Shown: positions 16,643 to 25,581, counted from the stretch's first letter. The stretch is 64,000 bases of DNA from Cyanobium sp. Cruz CV13-4-11 (GCF_024346055.1 NZ_JAGQCH010000006.1:62001-126000); one strand, 5' to 3'. Notes: generated by a model from the letters alone, not told the origin. Made by a program: numbers and translations.

Positions 16643-17950
16643 ATGACGCGTACCGCCTGGAGCCAGCACTGGTATCCGGTGGCCTATCTGCGGGACCTCG
16701 ACCGCACCAGGCCCACCGCCTTCACCCTGCTGGAGGAGGACCTGGTGCTCTGGTGGGATGGCCAGGGTCAGAGCTGGCGTGCCTTCGCCGATGTCTGTCC
16801 CCACCGCCTGGTGCCCCTCAGCCAAGGCCGCCTCAATGGCGCCGGCCAGCTGGAGTGCCCGTACCACGGCTGGACCTTCGCCGGCGACGGCCACTGCACC
16901 GCCATCCCCCAGTCCGAAGCGGGGGCGACCCCCAGCGCCCTGCGCTCCAGCTGCCGGGCCTACGCCACCGCCGAGGCTCAGGGCCTGCTGTTTGTCTTCG
17001 CCGGCGAGGCGGACGCGGCCACGGCGGTGTCCCTGCCCCTGGTGCCGGTGCTGGAGGAGCCGGGCTGGTTCGTCCAGGACACCTTCCGGGACCTGCCCAT
17101 GGATGCCCTCACCCTGCTGGAGAACGTGCTCGATGTGAGCCATGTGCCCTTCACCCACCACCGCACCGTGGGCAAGCGGGAGAACGCCGCTCCGGTGGCT
17201 GCGACGATCACCAGCTCAGGTCCGGAGGGCTTCACGGCCCTATGGCAGGAAGGGCCGCGCAAGGGGACGCTCGGCAGCCAGTCCACCACCTTCGCCGCCC
17301 CCGGCCTGATGTGGCATGCGCTGACGGCGCCGGGCTTCGCCCGCATCCTCACGGTGGTCTACGCGACGCCGATCCGCCGGGGCGAATGCCGTCTGTTCGC
17401 CCGCTTCCCCTTCCAGTTCGAATCCAAGCTGCCTCCCCTGCTGCTGGGTCTGCGTCCCAGGTGGCTGCAGCACATCGCCAACCACACCGTGCTGGAGGAC
17501 GACCAGGTATTCCTGCACTGGCAGGAGCGGGTGCTGGAGCAGCGGGGCCGCAGCGGCGGGGCCGAGCGGGCGTTCTTCCTGGCCACTGGGGCCGATGTCT
17601 ATGTGAAGGCGCTGCACGACTGGGTCCATGACCATGACGGCGACCCTTTCCCCGGCCAGCCCCTGCCCCCCCGCCTCGACCAGTCGGCGCTGATGGAGCG
17701 CTGGCACAGCCACGGGCGGCACTGCGCCTCTTGCAGCGGCGCCCTGCGGGGCCTGCGGCGCTGGCGGCCGCTGCTGCTGGCCATTCCATGGCTGGCCCTG
17801 CTGGCGGTCGCCTGGTGGCAGACCCCCCAGGTTCTGGGGGTGGCGCTGCTGCTGGCTGGCGGCGCGTTGTTGCTGGCCCGGTTGTTCGATCGCTGGGAAC
17901 GGCTGCTGCTGGCGGGGGATGGCGCCCCGCCCCGCAACAGGCCTGACTGA
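16643..17950 (+). CDS. Rieske non-heme oxygenase, pheophorbide a oxygenase-like, membrane-tailed
   Basis: A 435-residue protein. The Rieske 2Fe-2S motif is complete (CPHRLVPLSQ ... CPYHGW), and the mononuclear iron site is suggested by NVLDVSHVPFTHH. The layout matches the PaO/Tic55/ACD1-like group, in which plant members open chlorophyll breakdown products. Two C-terminal hydrophobic helices (LLLAIPWLALLAVAWW and VLGVALLLAGGALLLARL) would anchor it to a membrane. A CxxC (HCASCSG) precedes them, as in that group. The substrate in picocyanobacteria is unknown. Confidence 0.88.
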   Translation: MTRTAWSQHWYPVAYLRDLDRTRPTAFTLLEEDLVLWWDGQGQSWRAFADVCPHRLVPLSQGRLNGAGQLECPYHGWTFAGDGHCTAIPQSEAGATPSALRSSCRAYATAEAQGLLFVFAGEADAATAVSLPLVPVLEEPGWFVQDTFRDLPMDALTLLENVLDVSHVPFTHHRTVGKRENAAPVAATITSSGPEGFTALWQEGPRKGTLGSQSTTFAAPGLMWHALTAPGFARILTVVYATPIRRGECRLFARFPFQFESKLPPLLLGLRPRWLQHIANHTVLEDDQVFLHWQERVLEQRGRSGGAERAFFLATGADVYVKALHDWVHDHDGDPFPGQPLPPRLDQSALMERWHSHGRHCASCSGALRGLRRWRPLLLAIPWLALLAVAWWQTPQVLGVALLLAGGALLLARLFDRWERLLLAGDGAPPRNRPD

Positions 17951-17970
17951 GCCGGTCGGGGGAGGTGGTT

Positions 17971-18621
17971 TCAGCCCTTCCAGCCGGCCAGGTGGGAGGC
18001 GGAACCGGAGCGCACCAGGGAGCGGGCGGCGGCCAGGGCCGGCACCAGGTTGCTGGAGCTGAAGGGGGGCAGGGGGCGGCTGCGCAGCCAGGCTCCCCAG
18101 CGGAACTCGTGGAAGGGGATCAGGGGGGCCGGATCGATCATCCCCTCCTTCTTGAGGCGCCACACCAGGGAGCGGTAGGGATCGTCCTGGAGATCCGGCA
18201 GCCGCTGCGGCAGGGCCGCCGGTGCCAGGGGGCCATGGCCGCGGCCGTCATAGAGGTACAGCCAGCCGCGCTCCTGCAGCTCGGCCAGCACCGCCTCCGG
18301 CGGGGACCCGGGCAGATCCAGTACCAGGTAGCCATAGGCCAGGGCGGACGGGTCGATTTCGATCAGCCCCCGCAGGCGATGGTGGCGGTCGACCATCCAG
18401 AACTCCCCGGCCCCACCGCGCACCAGGGGCACGGGTTTGCCGCGCAGATAGCGCAGGCGCTGTTCGGCCGTTTCCTGGGAGAAGTCCTGCTGGCGACTGC
18501 GCACCTCCGCCAGACCCACACACATCTGGGTGGGCTGGAGGTCGGCGATGGCGACGCTGAGCAGTTCCGCCCTGGGGCCCGGGGGGGGCAGGGGCCGGTA
18601 GGGGGGCAGATGCAGGCTCAT
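17971..18621 (-). CDS. ParB-like nuclease-domain protein
   Basis: A 216-residue soluble protein beginning MSLHLPPYRPLPPPGPRAEL. A ParB/sulfiredoxin-like core is suggested by LLSVAIADLQPTQMCVGLAE followed by FWMVDRHHRLRGLIE, where DRHHR would be the nucleotide-contact motif. The C-terminus is unlike a chromosome-partitioning ParB and has no clear helix-turn-helix. Cyanobacteria carry related stand-alone proteins of unknown function, so a segregation role should not be assumed. It lies back to back with the chelatase gene, 84 bases away. Confidence 0.7.
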   Translation of the reverse strand: MSLHLPPYRPLPPPGPRAELLSVAIADLQPTQMCVGLAEVRSRQQDFSQETAEQRLRYLRGKPVPLVRGGAGEFWMVDRHHRLRGLIEIDPSALAYGYLVLDLPGSPPEAVLAELQERGWLYLYDGRGHGPLAPAALPQRLPDLQDDPYRSLVWRLKKEGMIDPAPLIPFHEFRWGAWLRSRPLPPFSSSNLVPALAAARSLVRSGSASHLAGWKG

Positions 18622-18705
18622 GGGTGCCGGTGGCTGCCCCCCATCCTGGCGGCATCCCGGCTGGTCCCAGTCGCGGGAATAGGGTCGATCCACGTGCAGA
18701 CGTCC

Positions 18706-19833
18706 ATGACCACCGCCCCTGACCGAGACGGCGCCCTGGCCGGACCCCACGGCCCCATCGGTGTGCTCGTCTGCGGCCACGGCAGTCGCAACCGTCTGGC
18801 GGTGGCCGAGTTCGCCTCCTTGGCCCACCAGCTGCAGCACCACCTCGATCCCGTGCCCGTCGACCACGGCTACCTGGAGTTCGCCCGGCCGATCCTGCGC
18901 GACGGCCTGGACGCCCTGCGCCAGCGGGGCGTGCGCCATGTGCTGGCGGTGCCGGCGATGCTGTTTGCCGCCGGCCATGCCAAGAACGACATCCCCTCGG
19001 TGCTCAACACCTACGCCGCCGAGACGGGGCTGCGCATCGACTACGGCCGCGAGCTGGGGGTGGATCTCAAGATGATCCAGGCCGCCGCCGCCCGCATCCG
19101 CGCCAGCCTCGAGGCCGCCGATGCCGCCGCCGTCGCCGCTGGCCGCAGCCCGGTGCCGCTGCACGAGACGCTGCTGGCGGTGGTGGGGCGCGGCTCCTCC
19201 GATCCGGACGCCAACTCCAACGTGGCCAAGGTGACCCGGATGCTGGTGGAGGGCTTCGGCTTCGGCTGGGGGGAGACGCTCTATTCCGGCGTCACCTTCC
19301 CCCTGGTGGAGCCGGGGCTGCGCCAGGCGGTCAAGCTCGGCCACCGGCGCATCGTCGTCTTCCCCTATTTCCTCTTTTCCGGGGTGCTGGTGAGCCGGAT
19401 CCGCCAGCACAGCGAGCGGGTCGCCGCCGACCATCCCGAGCTGGAGATGGTCCAGGCCTCGTACCTCGGCGACCATCCCCTGGTGCTGGACACCTTCCGG
19501 GAGCGGGTCAGCGAGGTACTGGGGGGCGACGTGAACATGAACTGCTCCCTGTGCAAGTACCGGGCCCAGGTGCTCGGCTTCGAGCGGGAGGTGGGGGCGC
19601 CCCAGCACAGCCACCACCACCATGTCGAGGGGCTGGTGGAGAGCTGCAAGCTCTGCGAGCGGGAATGCACGGGAGCCTGCCAGCCCGATGGGGTGCCGCT
19701 GCCGGTGGGTGGCTCGGCGGGCGGACACAACCACGACCATGGCCATGGTCAGGGGAGCCACCACCACCATCCGATCTATCCCCACGCCGATCACCCCTTG
19801 GGTCCCCTCACCCTGCGGCGCCCTGCCGACTGA
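18706..19833 (+). CDS. cbiX: CbiX-type sirohydrochlorin chelatase, long form with metal-binding tail
   Basis: A 375-residue two-repeat class II chelatase that inserts cobalt (or iron) into sirohydrochlorin on the way to cobalamin or siroheme. The N-terminal half has the catalytic-type His (VCGHGSRNRLAVAEF) and HAKNDIPSVL, and the C-terminal half has VGRGSSDPDANSN and FPYFLFSGVL. The tail carries C-S-L-C, C-K-L-C-E-R-E-C-T-G-A-C and a His-rich run (HNHDHGHGQGSHHHHP), resembling the Fe-S and His-rich region of long CbiX proteins. The metal cannot be settled from sequence alone. Confidence 0.88.
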   Translation: MTTAPDRDGALAGPHGPIGVLVCGHGSRNRLAVAEFASLAHQLQHHLDPVPVDHGYLEFARPILRDGLDALRQRGVRHVLAVPAMLFAAGHAKNDIPSVLNTYAAETGLRIDYGRELGVDLKMIQAAAARIRASLEAADAAAVAAGRSPVPLHETLLAVVGRGSSDPDANSNVAKVTRMLVEGFGFGWGETLYSGVTFPLVEPGLRQAVKLGHRRIVVFPYFLFSGVLVSRIRQHSERVAADHPELEMVQASYLGDHPLVLDTFRERVSEVLGGDVNMNCSLCKYRAQVLGFEREVGAPQHSHHHHVEGLVESCKLCERECTGACQPDGVPLPVGGSAGGHNHDHGHGQGSHHHHPIYPHADHPLGPLTLRRPAD

Positions 19834-20223
19834 GCCTGGGCGTCAGGGTCCGCTGGCCTCGCCGGTCTCATCCAGACAAGAGTCCGCTGAGACTCTTTTC
19901 TGATCAATGTTTCCGATCAATCGGGGCTTTCCCCCACATGGAGGACGTTTTCCCCCGATTCAAGGGGCTTTTTCCACAGATGGGGCCCTCTCGGCTGGGC
20001 TCGGGCGCGGGTGCTGGGGAAAGTGAATGATTGCTCGGATCAGCCTTGACAGTGCTCGCCAGCGGCGATCGGCCGCAGGCGTGTTGTGGGACATCCTGGC
20101 CTCAGGCCAGCCGGGGCAACGAGTCTCATCACCGCAAGCCGATGCGGGCTCCCATGAAGACGTTTTTGACGCTGGGCCTCCCCTGTGGCGTACTTGGGAC
20201 GACCCCAGCCGACCCGCACCAGC
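19834..20223. other. Intergenic region after the chelatase gene
   Basis: About 390 bases. The first 150 are AT-richer and contain TGATCAATG ... CGATCAATCGGGG repeats and several T runs; these may end the chelatase transcript. No coding frame with protein-like character was found and no RNA was recognised. Confidence 0.4.
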
Positions 20224-20457
20224 ATGGCCATGGATCAAGAGTGCCCGGGGTGCGCCGGTGACGCGGCAAGCGTCAGCCTGGAAGCGGAGGTGCCGGAGGT
20301 GCTCTACGAAGGCATGCGGGATTTCATCAAGACCCATCCGCACTGGGATCAGTACAGCGTCATCACTTCAGCCCTGGCTGGATTCCTGTTCCAGAACGGT
20401 TGCCAGGAGCCCGTCGTTTCCCAGCACTACCTCGACGGACTCTTCCAGAAGCCCTGA
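20224..20457 (+). CDS. DUF2811 family protein
   Basis: A 77-residue protein matching a small family found in cyanobacteria. The core reads SLEAEVPEVLYEGMRDFI, then HPHWDQYSVITSALAGFLFQ and a short helix ending YLDGLFQKP. No biochemical role is known to me. The N-terminal 14 residues before the conserved core (MAMDQECPGCAG) contain a CxxC and are less typical. Starts at 20224 or 20230 are both possible. Confidence 0.8.
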   Translation: MAMDQECPGCAGDAASVSLEAEVPEVLYEGMRDFIKTHPHWDQYSVITSALAGFLFQNGCQEPVVSQHYLDGLFQKP

Positions 20458-20460
20458 GAC

Positions 20461-20489
20461 AAAAAAAAGCGAGGGTGCCAACCCCCGCT
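20461..20489 (-). terminator. Intrinsic terminator for the GMC oxidoreductase transcript
   Basis: Read leftward, a stem (AGCG and GGGT blocks with one mismatch, loop GCCA region) is followed by eight T on the minus strand. It lies about 125 bases past the oxidoreductase stop codon and just after the DUF2811 stop. It may serve both converging genes. Confidence 0.75.
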
Positions 20490-20613
20490 GATGGTTTTCT
20501 CCCTTGCCCGACCCTTTGGAGGTCGCCCCGCCATTGTGCGCAGGCTCCGCTGGGAAGACTGTGGTGATGGACACCACCTTTGCCCTCCTGTGACGGCTCC
20601 CTGACCGGCGCGG

Positions 20614-22311
20614 TCAGCCTCGCCGCATCCGCTCCGCGGCGGCGGCGCAGGCGCGCCAGGTGATCGCCATCTCGGTGAGGGTGGGGCTCTGCCAGCCGGC
20701 GCTGGGCCAGCAGGAGCCATCGGTCACCAGCACGTTGGGGGCACTCCAGCAGCGGTTCTGGGCATCGACGACGCCCGCCTCCGGGGTGCCTGCCATGCGG
20801 GCCCCGCCCAGTTCATGGATGTAGTACCCGGGCGGCGGCGCCTCGGGCCGCACCGCCAGGCTGTTGCGGATCATGGGCTCCAGCAAGGGCAGCACGAACA
20901 GCTCTTCGATGGGCCGGATACGGCCCCCCGCCGAGGCCACGACGGCCTCCATGCGCCCCTGCATGTGGGCCACCATCGCCTGCTCATTGCGCCCCCAACG
21001 GCACTCGATGTGGGGGATGGGCAGGTCCCAGGCATCGGTGCGGTCGCCATGGAGGGTCACCCGGTTCTCCGCCCGGGCCAGCACCTCCCCATGGCCGATC
21101 AGGAAGCCCACCGCCTCCCCGGGCCGGCGCCTGAGCAGGGCGGGGGGATCGAAGCGCTGCAGGGCCGCCCAGATCCCGTAGCCGCGGAGAAAGTCCTCCT
21201 GGCTGCGCGCGTCCAGATTGACCGTGTTGGGGATGAAGCAACTCCCGGCACCCGAGAGCTCGGCGGGTTCGTCCGGCACGGCGATCGACGGAATCGAGAA
21301 GAACCGGCTGGTGGAGATGTGGTCCATCAGGAAGCGGCCCAGGCTGCCGGAGGGATCGCTGAGGCCGCCGCTGCGGATGGCGTCGCTCGAATGCAGCAGC
21401 AGGCGCACGGTTTCGATCGTCGAGGCGCAGAGCACGATCAGGGGGGCGCTAACGCGCTCCCGCCGGCCGCTTGTTGCCTCCACCAGCACCACCGCTTCGG
21501 CCCGGCCGCCCCCGGCCGCCATCTCCAGATGGCTCACCACTGCCCCGCTGCGCAGCTGCACCCGGCCCGTGGCCAGGGCCCGGGCCAGGCTGAGGCCCTG
21601 GGCGCTGGAGGGGGGCCAGGGGGCCGCCGGCGTGGGCGTGTGCAGGCGGAAGCCGCGGGAATGGATCAGGGGCAGGCCCAGGTCCCTGGCGATCGCCCCC
21701 TGCAGGTGTCGCTCCCCCGGCGTGAACGGCAGCGGCGGCAGGAACTGACCGTCAGGCAGCTGGGCAAGACCATCCCGCTGGCCGTGGACCCCCAGCAGGG
21801 TTTCCAGGCGGTCGTAGAAGGGCGCCAGCTCGGCGGTTCCGATCGGCCAGGCGGGGCCGTGGCCATCCCGCCGGGCCGCCTGGAACTCCGCCTCCGACAG
21901 GCGCAGGGTGATGCCACCCCAGGTGAGGCTCTTGCCACCCACCTGGCGTCCCCGGGTCCACAGGAAGGGGGCGTCCGGCGGCGTGCTGTAAGGGTTCTGC
22001 CGCTCGTCGGTGAACAGCTCGGGGTTGTGTTTCCAGAACCCTGGATGGTGCCGCTGCAGGCGTTGTCGGCCGCTGCTCAGGTGGGCGAGGCGGCGCAGGC
22101 TGTTGAGTGGCTCGCTGCCCAGGGCCCGTCGGGCGGAGAGCTCTGGCCCCGCCTCGAGCACCAGCACCCGCAGGCCTGCTTCTGCCAGCACCATGGCGGC
22201 CACCGATCCATTGGCCCCCGCCCCCACCACCACAGCGTCCCAGGGGGTCTCGCTGCCGGTTGAGGGGGATGGGGCGGCGGACATCGGCAGGCGAACCGGT
22301 GCCGGCATCAT
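20614..22311 (-). CDS. GMC family oxidoreductase (FAD)
   Basis: A 565-residue flavoenzyme. The FAD dinucleotide motif (VVVGAGANGSVAAMVLAEAG) sits near residue 30, with a second FAD contact at GGKSLTWGGITLRL. The C-terminal domain ends in YIHELGGARMAGTPEAG and VLVTDGSCWPSAGWQSPTLT, the usual GMC active-site region with the conserved His and Asn/His area. The family oxidises alcohols or sugars; the substrate is unknown. Its start codon region overlaps the stop of the upstream HEAVH-motif gene by four bases (ATGA). Confidence 0.9.
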   Translation of the reverse strand: MMPAPVRLPMSAAPSPSTGSETPWDAVVVGAGANGSVAAMVLAEAGLRVLVLEAGPELSARRALGSEPLNSLRRLAHLSSGRQRLQRHHPGFWKHNPELFTDERQNPYSTPPDAPFLWTRGRQVGGKSLTWGGITLRLSEAEFQAARRDGHGPAWPIGTAELAPFYDRLETLLGVHGQRDGLAQLPDGQFLPPLPFTPGERHLQGAIARDLGLPLIHSRGFRLHTPTPAAPWPPSSAQGLSLARALATGRVQLRSGAVVSHLEMAAGGGRAEAVVLVEATSGRRERVSAPLIVLCASTIETVRLLLHSSDAIRSGGLSDPSGSLGRFLMDHISTSRFFSIPSIAVPDEPAELSGAGSCFIPNTVNLDARSQEDFLRGYGIWAALQRFDPPALLRRRPGEAVGFLIGHGEVLARAENRVTLHGDRTDAWDLPIPHIECRWGRNEQAMVAHMQGRMEAVVASAGGRIRPIEELFVLPLLEPMIRNSLAVRPEAPPPGYYIHELGGARMAGTPEAGVVDAQNRCWSAPNVLVTDGSCWPSAGWQSPTLTEMAITWRACAAAAERMRRG

Positions 22312-22811
22312 GCAGGAGCGGCGGCAGGCCGCGGCAGGCCACAGCGACGGCGCAGGGCCTCCATCAGCCGGGGCACGGCATCGGGCTGACCCTGGAGATA
22401 AAAGGCCTCCTGTTCGGCCAGCCGATGGTGGTGGTAACGGGTGGTGAGGATGCCACCGATCTCCTGGCGCACCACCGGCGGCATTGGCGGCAGCCGCCAG
22501 CCGATCGCTGTCACCTTGCCGGTCGGGCAGCTCTGGACCGCATGCACCGCCTCGTGGAGGAAGGTCTGACGGGCGATGCCCAGCTCGAAGCTGATCGGGG
22601 CGATCCAGATCCGTCGCGACCCGGCCTCAAACAGTCCGTAGGCCCCCCGCAGCGGCGGTGCGCTGATCTGCAGCCTGAAGCCGAACCGCTGCAGCTCCCG
22701 AACCAGAGGCTGCAGGTCCGCGGGCAGGGCACCAAGGGGTTTCGGCGCCAGGGGGGACTCCGCCACCTGAACATGGATCGCATCCGGCTGGGGGGGAAGG
22801 GCCGGCAGCAT
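22308..22811 (-). CDS. Conserved protein with HExxH-like motif
   Basis: A 167-residue protein containing TFLHEAVHAVQSCPTG near its centre, an HExxH zinc-metallopeptidase-like motif, and GLFEAGSRRIWIAPISFELG before it. No signal peptide or membrane helix is obvious. The Met at 22811 is chosen because the more distant Met at 22850 lies inside the tRNA terminator. Proteolytic activity is only inferred from the motif. Overlap with the GMC gene suggests translational coupling. Confidence 0.65.
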   Translation of the reverse strand: MLPALPPQPDAIHVQVAESPLAPKPLGALPADLQPLVRELQRFGFRLQISAPPLRGAYGLFEAGSRRIWIAPISFELGIARQTFLHEAVHAVQSCPTGKVTAIGWRLPPMPPVVRQEIGGILTTRYHHHRLAEQEAFYLQGQPDAVPRLMEALRRRCGLPRPAAAPA

Positions 22812-22839
22812 GACCTGGGTCGGGGGGGGTTCGGGGCCA

Positions 22840-22876
22840 TAAAACAACAACCCCCCAGCCGGTGGCTGGAGGGTTG
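22840..22876 (-). terminator. Terminator of the initiator tRNA
   Basis: On the minus strand, a GC-rich stem (CCAGCC / GGCTGG extended by AACCC and GGGTT) is followed by TTGTTGTTTT. It begins about 33 bases after the tRNA 3' end. Confidence 0.75.
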
Positions 22877-22908
22877 CTGGATGAAAACCCTTTGCAGGGC
22901 TTCGAAGT

Positions 22909-22985
<77 letters not shown>

Positions 22986-23021
22986 TTGCACCATGTAATT
23001 GTATCAGCCGATGCCCCCGGC

Positions 23022-24005
23022 TCAGGGGCGGGCGCCGTCGAAACGGAGCTCGCCGATCACCTCCAGGCGCAGATGGTCGGCGGGGGCCAGGTAGCGCTGG
23101 CGCAGGTCCACCAGGGTGGTGGGGGTGAGCCATTCGAGCTGTTCCAGCAGGTGCAGGGCCACGGCCTGCTTGGCGCGCCTCGCCCCGTCATCGACCTTGA
23201 TGGCCACCCCCATACCTTCGCCCACCCGGCTCAGGCACTGGATGCCCTCCGCCCCACCCTTGCTCAGCACCTGGCCGTGGCCCAGGCGCATCACTTCGGT
23301 GTCGAACGCCCCTTCGCCGGCGATCAGTTCGGGGTGGGCGAGCATCGCCCGGCTGAGCCGCTCCAGGTCGGCCTGCTCCCCGCCACCGAGATGGGCGAAC
23401 AGCAGCGCCATCTGGGCCAGCTGCAACTGCAGGGTGGGGGCGCCGCAGTCGTCCCGGGCGCTGATCAGCTCGGCGCCCGGCAGCCCCAGCAGTTCCCCGA
23501 CCCGCTTGATCACCGCCTGCTGCAGGGGATGGTCGCTCTGCAGATAGCTCTCGAGGGGCCAGTGCATCTGCCGGCAGGCGGCCAGGAAGGCCGCGTGCTT
23601 GCCGGAGCAGTTGTGCTGCAGCGGGCTGCTGCCCCCGGCGGGGGTCGGGCACTGGAGGTCCTCGGTGTCGAGCTCGGCCCCCCAGAGCAGCTTGAACGCC
23701 TCCCGGGCCTGCTGGGCAGTGCCGGCATGGGAGGCGCAGGCGATCGCCAGGCCCCGCTCCCCGGCCCCCATCCGATCGGCGGCACCGCTGCCCACGAAGA
23801 CAGTGGCCTGGAAGGGCTTGAGGGCGGAGCGCACGAAGCTCAGCTGCTGCGGGTCGCCGGCTCGCATCAGCACCCGACCCCGCTGGTCGCAGACCACCGC
23901 ATGCACCCGGTGCCGGGATTCGACGATGCCGTTGCGCAGCAGGCGGACCTCCAGGGGGGGAATGCCGGGGCGGGCCGGGCCGGCGAAACTGGAGGACAGG
24001 GTCAT
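23022..24005 (-). CDS. L-asparaginase II-like amidohydrolase
   Basis: A 327-residue protein that should cleave L-asparagine to aspartate and ammonia. It matches the rhizobial-type asparaginase family (AnsA-like) rather than the E. coli type. Marks are VRSALKPFQATVFVGSGA (Ser and Lys of the active site), LAIACASHAGT, QHNCSGKHAAFLAACR and ISARDDCGAPTLQLQL. The Cys in HNCSGKH and DDCG fit the zinc-linked Cys pair of this family. It is last in a run of minus-strand genes after CGLD27, with 31 bases between. Confidence 0.92.
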   Translation of the reverse strand: MTLSSSFAGPARPGIPPLEVRLLRNGIVESRHRVHAVVCDQRGRVLMRAGDPQQLSFVRSALKPFQATVFVGSGAADRMGAGERGLAIACASHAGTAQQAREAFKLLWGAELDTEDLQCPTPAGGSSPLQHNCSGKHAAFLAACRQMHWPLESYLQSDHPLQQAVIKRVGELLGLPGAELISARDDCGAPTLQLQLAQMALLFAHLGGGEQADLERLSRAMLAHPELIAGEGAFDTEVMRLGHGQVLSKGGAEGIQCLSRVGEGMGVAIKVDDGARRAKQAVALHLLEQLEWLTPTTLVDLRQRYLAPADHLRLEVIGELRFDGARP

Positions 24006-24036
24006 GGTGGTGCGAGCAGGTCCGTGGAGGCCGACC

Positions 24037-24555
24037 TCAGAGAGCCTGGCAGAGCCCCGTCCCGAGCAGCATCAGGGCAACGGCGACGGCGATGGCCTGG
24101 CGCAGGCGGGCCAGCACCGGCTGCACCTGGTGGCGGGCCACCAGCAGATCCTGCTGGCGCCAGGTGATCGGCTTTTCCCACACCTGGCCGTCGTACCAGC
24201 CCGATTCCTCGTACTCCACCCGCTCAGACACCAGCCGCTTCTGCACGTAGGTCCAGCCGAGCCATTGGCGCAGCAGCAGAAACAGCGGCAGCAGAACGGC
24301 GGCGGCCCCGGCGGCGATCACCAGCCGGGGGGGATCGTGGCGCAGGGGGATGCTGCCCCCCGCCACCAGCAGCGCCAGGGGCAGGGACAGCAACCAGGTG
24401 ATGGTGAGGGCGCGCCAAAGGGCTGCGGGGCCAGCGGCGGGCCAGCGAAAGAACCAGGAGTGGCTGAGCTGGTCGTATTCCTGCAAGGGGCGCTGGGCCG
24501 GGGGCACCGGACAGGGGGTGTCCTGGCTGGGCAGGCTGGGAATGCCGGCGGCCAT
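24037..24555 (-). CDS. CGLD27 family membrane protein (DUF1230)
   Basis: A 172-residue protein conserved in cyanobacteria, green algae, plants and diatoms; plant homologues have been linked to iron nutrition and photosynthesis. Typical segments are RPLQEYDQLSHSWFFRWP, then two hydrophobic helices (about 50-70 and 80-98), then LGWTYVQKRLVSERVEYEES and GWYDGQVWEKPITWRQQDLL. A C-terminal hydrophobic helix follows. It sits in a run with rsfS and DUF3318, a common cyanobacterial arrangement. Confidence 0.92.
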   Translation of the reverse strand: MAAGIPSLPSQDTPCPVPPAQRPLQEYDQLSHSWFFRWPAAGPAALWRALTITWLLSLPLALLVAGGSIPLRHDPPRLVIAAGAAAVLLPLFLLLRQWLGWTYVQKRLVSERVEYEESGWYDGQVWEKPITWRQQDLLVARHQVQPVLARLRQAIAVAVALMLLGTGLCQAL

Positions 24556-24566
24556 CTGAGCTCCCC

Positions 24567-24953
24567 TCAGCCGCCGACCTGACTGCCGCCGCTCACCTCG
24601 ATCGGTGTGCCGACGAAGCGCTCCTGCTCGCCATGGCCCCAGAAGGCTTCGAGGTCGTAGTAGCTGCGTTCTTGGGGGGTCAGCACATGAACGATCAGTT
24701 CGCCGTAATCGAGCAGCACCCAGCGGCCTTCACTCTGGCCTTCCCGCCGCAGCGGCAGGCGGGCCGCATCGGTTTCGAGCCGGTCTTCCACCGAGCGGGC
24801 GATGGCCCGCACCTGCACATCGCTGAGGCCGCTGCAGATCACGAAGAAGTCGGCCAGGGACGACACTTCATCCACCCGGATCAGGCGGATGTCGACCGCC
24901 TTGCGGTCATCGCAGGCCTCGGCGGCGAGCAGGGCGAAGTCGCGACTATCCAT
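24567..24953 (-). CDS. rsfS: Ribosome silencing factor RsfS
   Basis: A 128-residue protein that binds ribosomal protein uL14 and blocks joining of the ribosomal subunits when nutrients are low. The core is complete: VDIRLIRVDEVSSLADFFVI, CSGLSDVQVRAIARSVEDRL and WVLLDYGELIVHVLTPQERS. The Met at 24953 gives the usual start. Its first eight bases overlap the end of the DUF3318 gene. Confidence 0.95.
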   Translation of the reverse strand: MDSRDFALLAAEACDDRKAVDIRLIRVDEVSSLADFFVICSGLSDVQVRAIARSVEDRLETDAARLPLRREGQSEGRWVLLDYGELIVHVLTPQERSYYDLEAFWGHGEQERFVGTPIEVSGGSQVGG

Positions 24954-25581
24954 AGACGTTCTCACTGGTGACCGACTGGCGGGAACCCTGTTGCTGCGCC
25001 ATTTCGGCACGGGCCTTGCCGGCACTCTTGCGCAGGGCCTCGAGGCGGTCTTCGTAGAAGGTGCGGCGCCGCTTCTTGCGGGTCTGGTCGACGAGCTCCT
25101 TGAGGGCACCCCCCAGGCTCTTGTAGGCATTGGGCAGGCTGTAGCCGAAGCGACAGGCCAGGTCGATGGCCCGCTCGTCGGCCAGGATCGCGTCCTGCAG
25201 ACGCTTTTCAGAGTTGTTCTTTAGATAGAGGCGATAACCGGCGAAGCCCGACAGGCCGAGGGCCATCACCAGCAGCAGACCGTCCTGCACCCAGAGTTCG
25301 CCGATGGCGCCGCCCAGGCCGATGGCCAGCGCCGCCATCTCCCAGCCATCGCGGGGGATCGCATCGTTCTGGATGCGGCCCACCTCGTGCCAGAAGAGCA
25401 GGTTGCGGTGATCCAGGGCCAGACCATCCCATTTCTCGAGATCCACCTGGATCTCCACTTCGTCACGGCCGATCTCTTCGATCGTCACGAGGGGGGGATC
25501 GACGGAGGCGGCCGCTTCCACGAACACCCAGCTCTGCATCTCAGGGGGCAGCATCCCCTTCAGGCGCTGGAGTTCGCTCAT
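24946..25581 (-). CDS. DUF3318 family membrane protein
   Basis: A 211-residue cyanobacterial protein. It begins MSELQRLKGMLPPEMQSWVF and has DHRNLLFWHEVGRIQNDAIP (a conserved HEV segment), two adjacent hydrophobic helices (about 98-135), and a charged C-terminal part ending in Lys/Arg and Gln. The family's function is not known; it commonly precedes rsfS. It is divergent from carB, with 123 bases for the two promoters. Confidence 0.88.
   Translation of the reverse strand: MSELQRLKGMLPPEMQSWVFVEAAASVDPPLVTIEEIGRDEVEIQVDLEKWDGLALDHRNLLFWHEVGRIQNDAIPRDGWEMAALAIGLGGAIGELWVQDGLLLVMALGLSGFAGYRLYLKNNSEKRLQDAILADERAIDLACRFGYSLPNAYKSLGGALKELVDQTRKKRRRTFYEDRLEALRKSAGKARAEMAQQQGSRQSVTSENVYG

Noticed and set aside
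17971-18621. A chromosome-partitioning parB gene
   Set aside because: Only a ParB/Srx-like core is visible; there is no helix-turn-helix, no parA neighbour and no parS-like site nearby.
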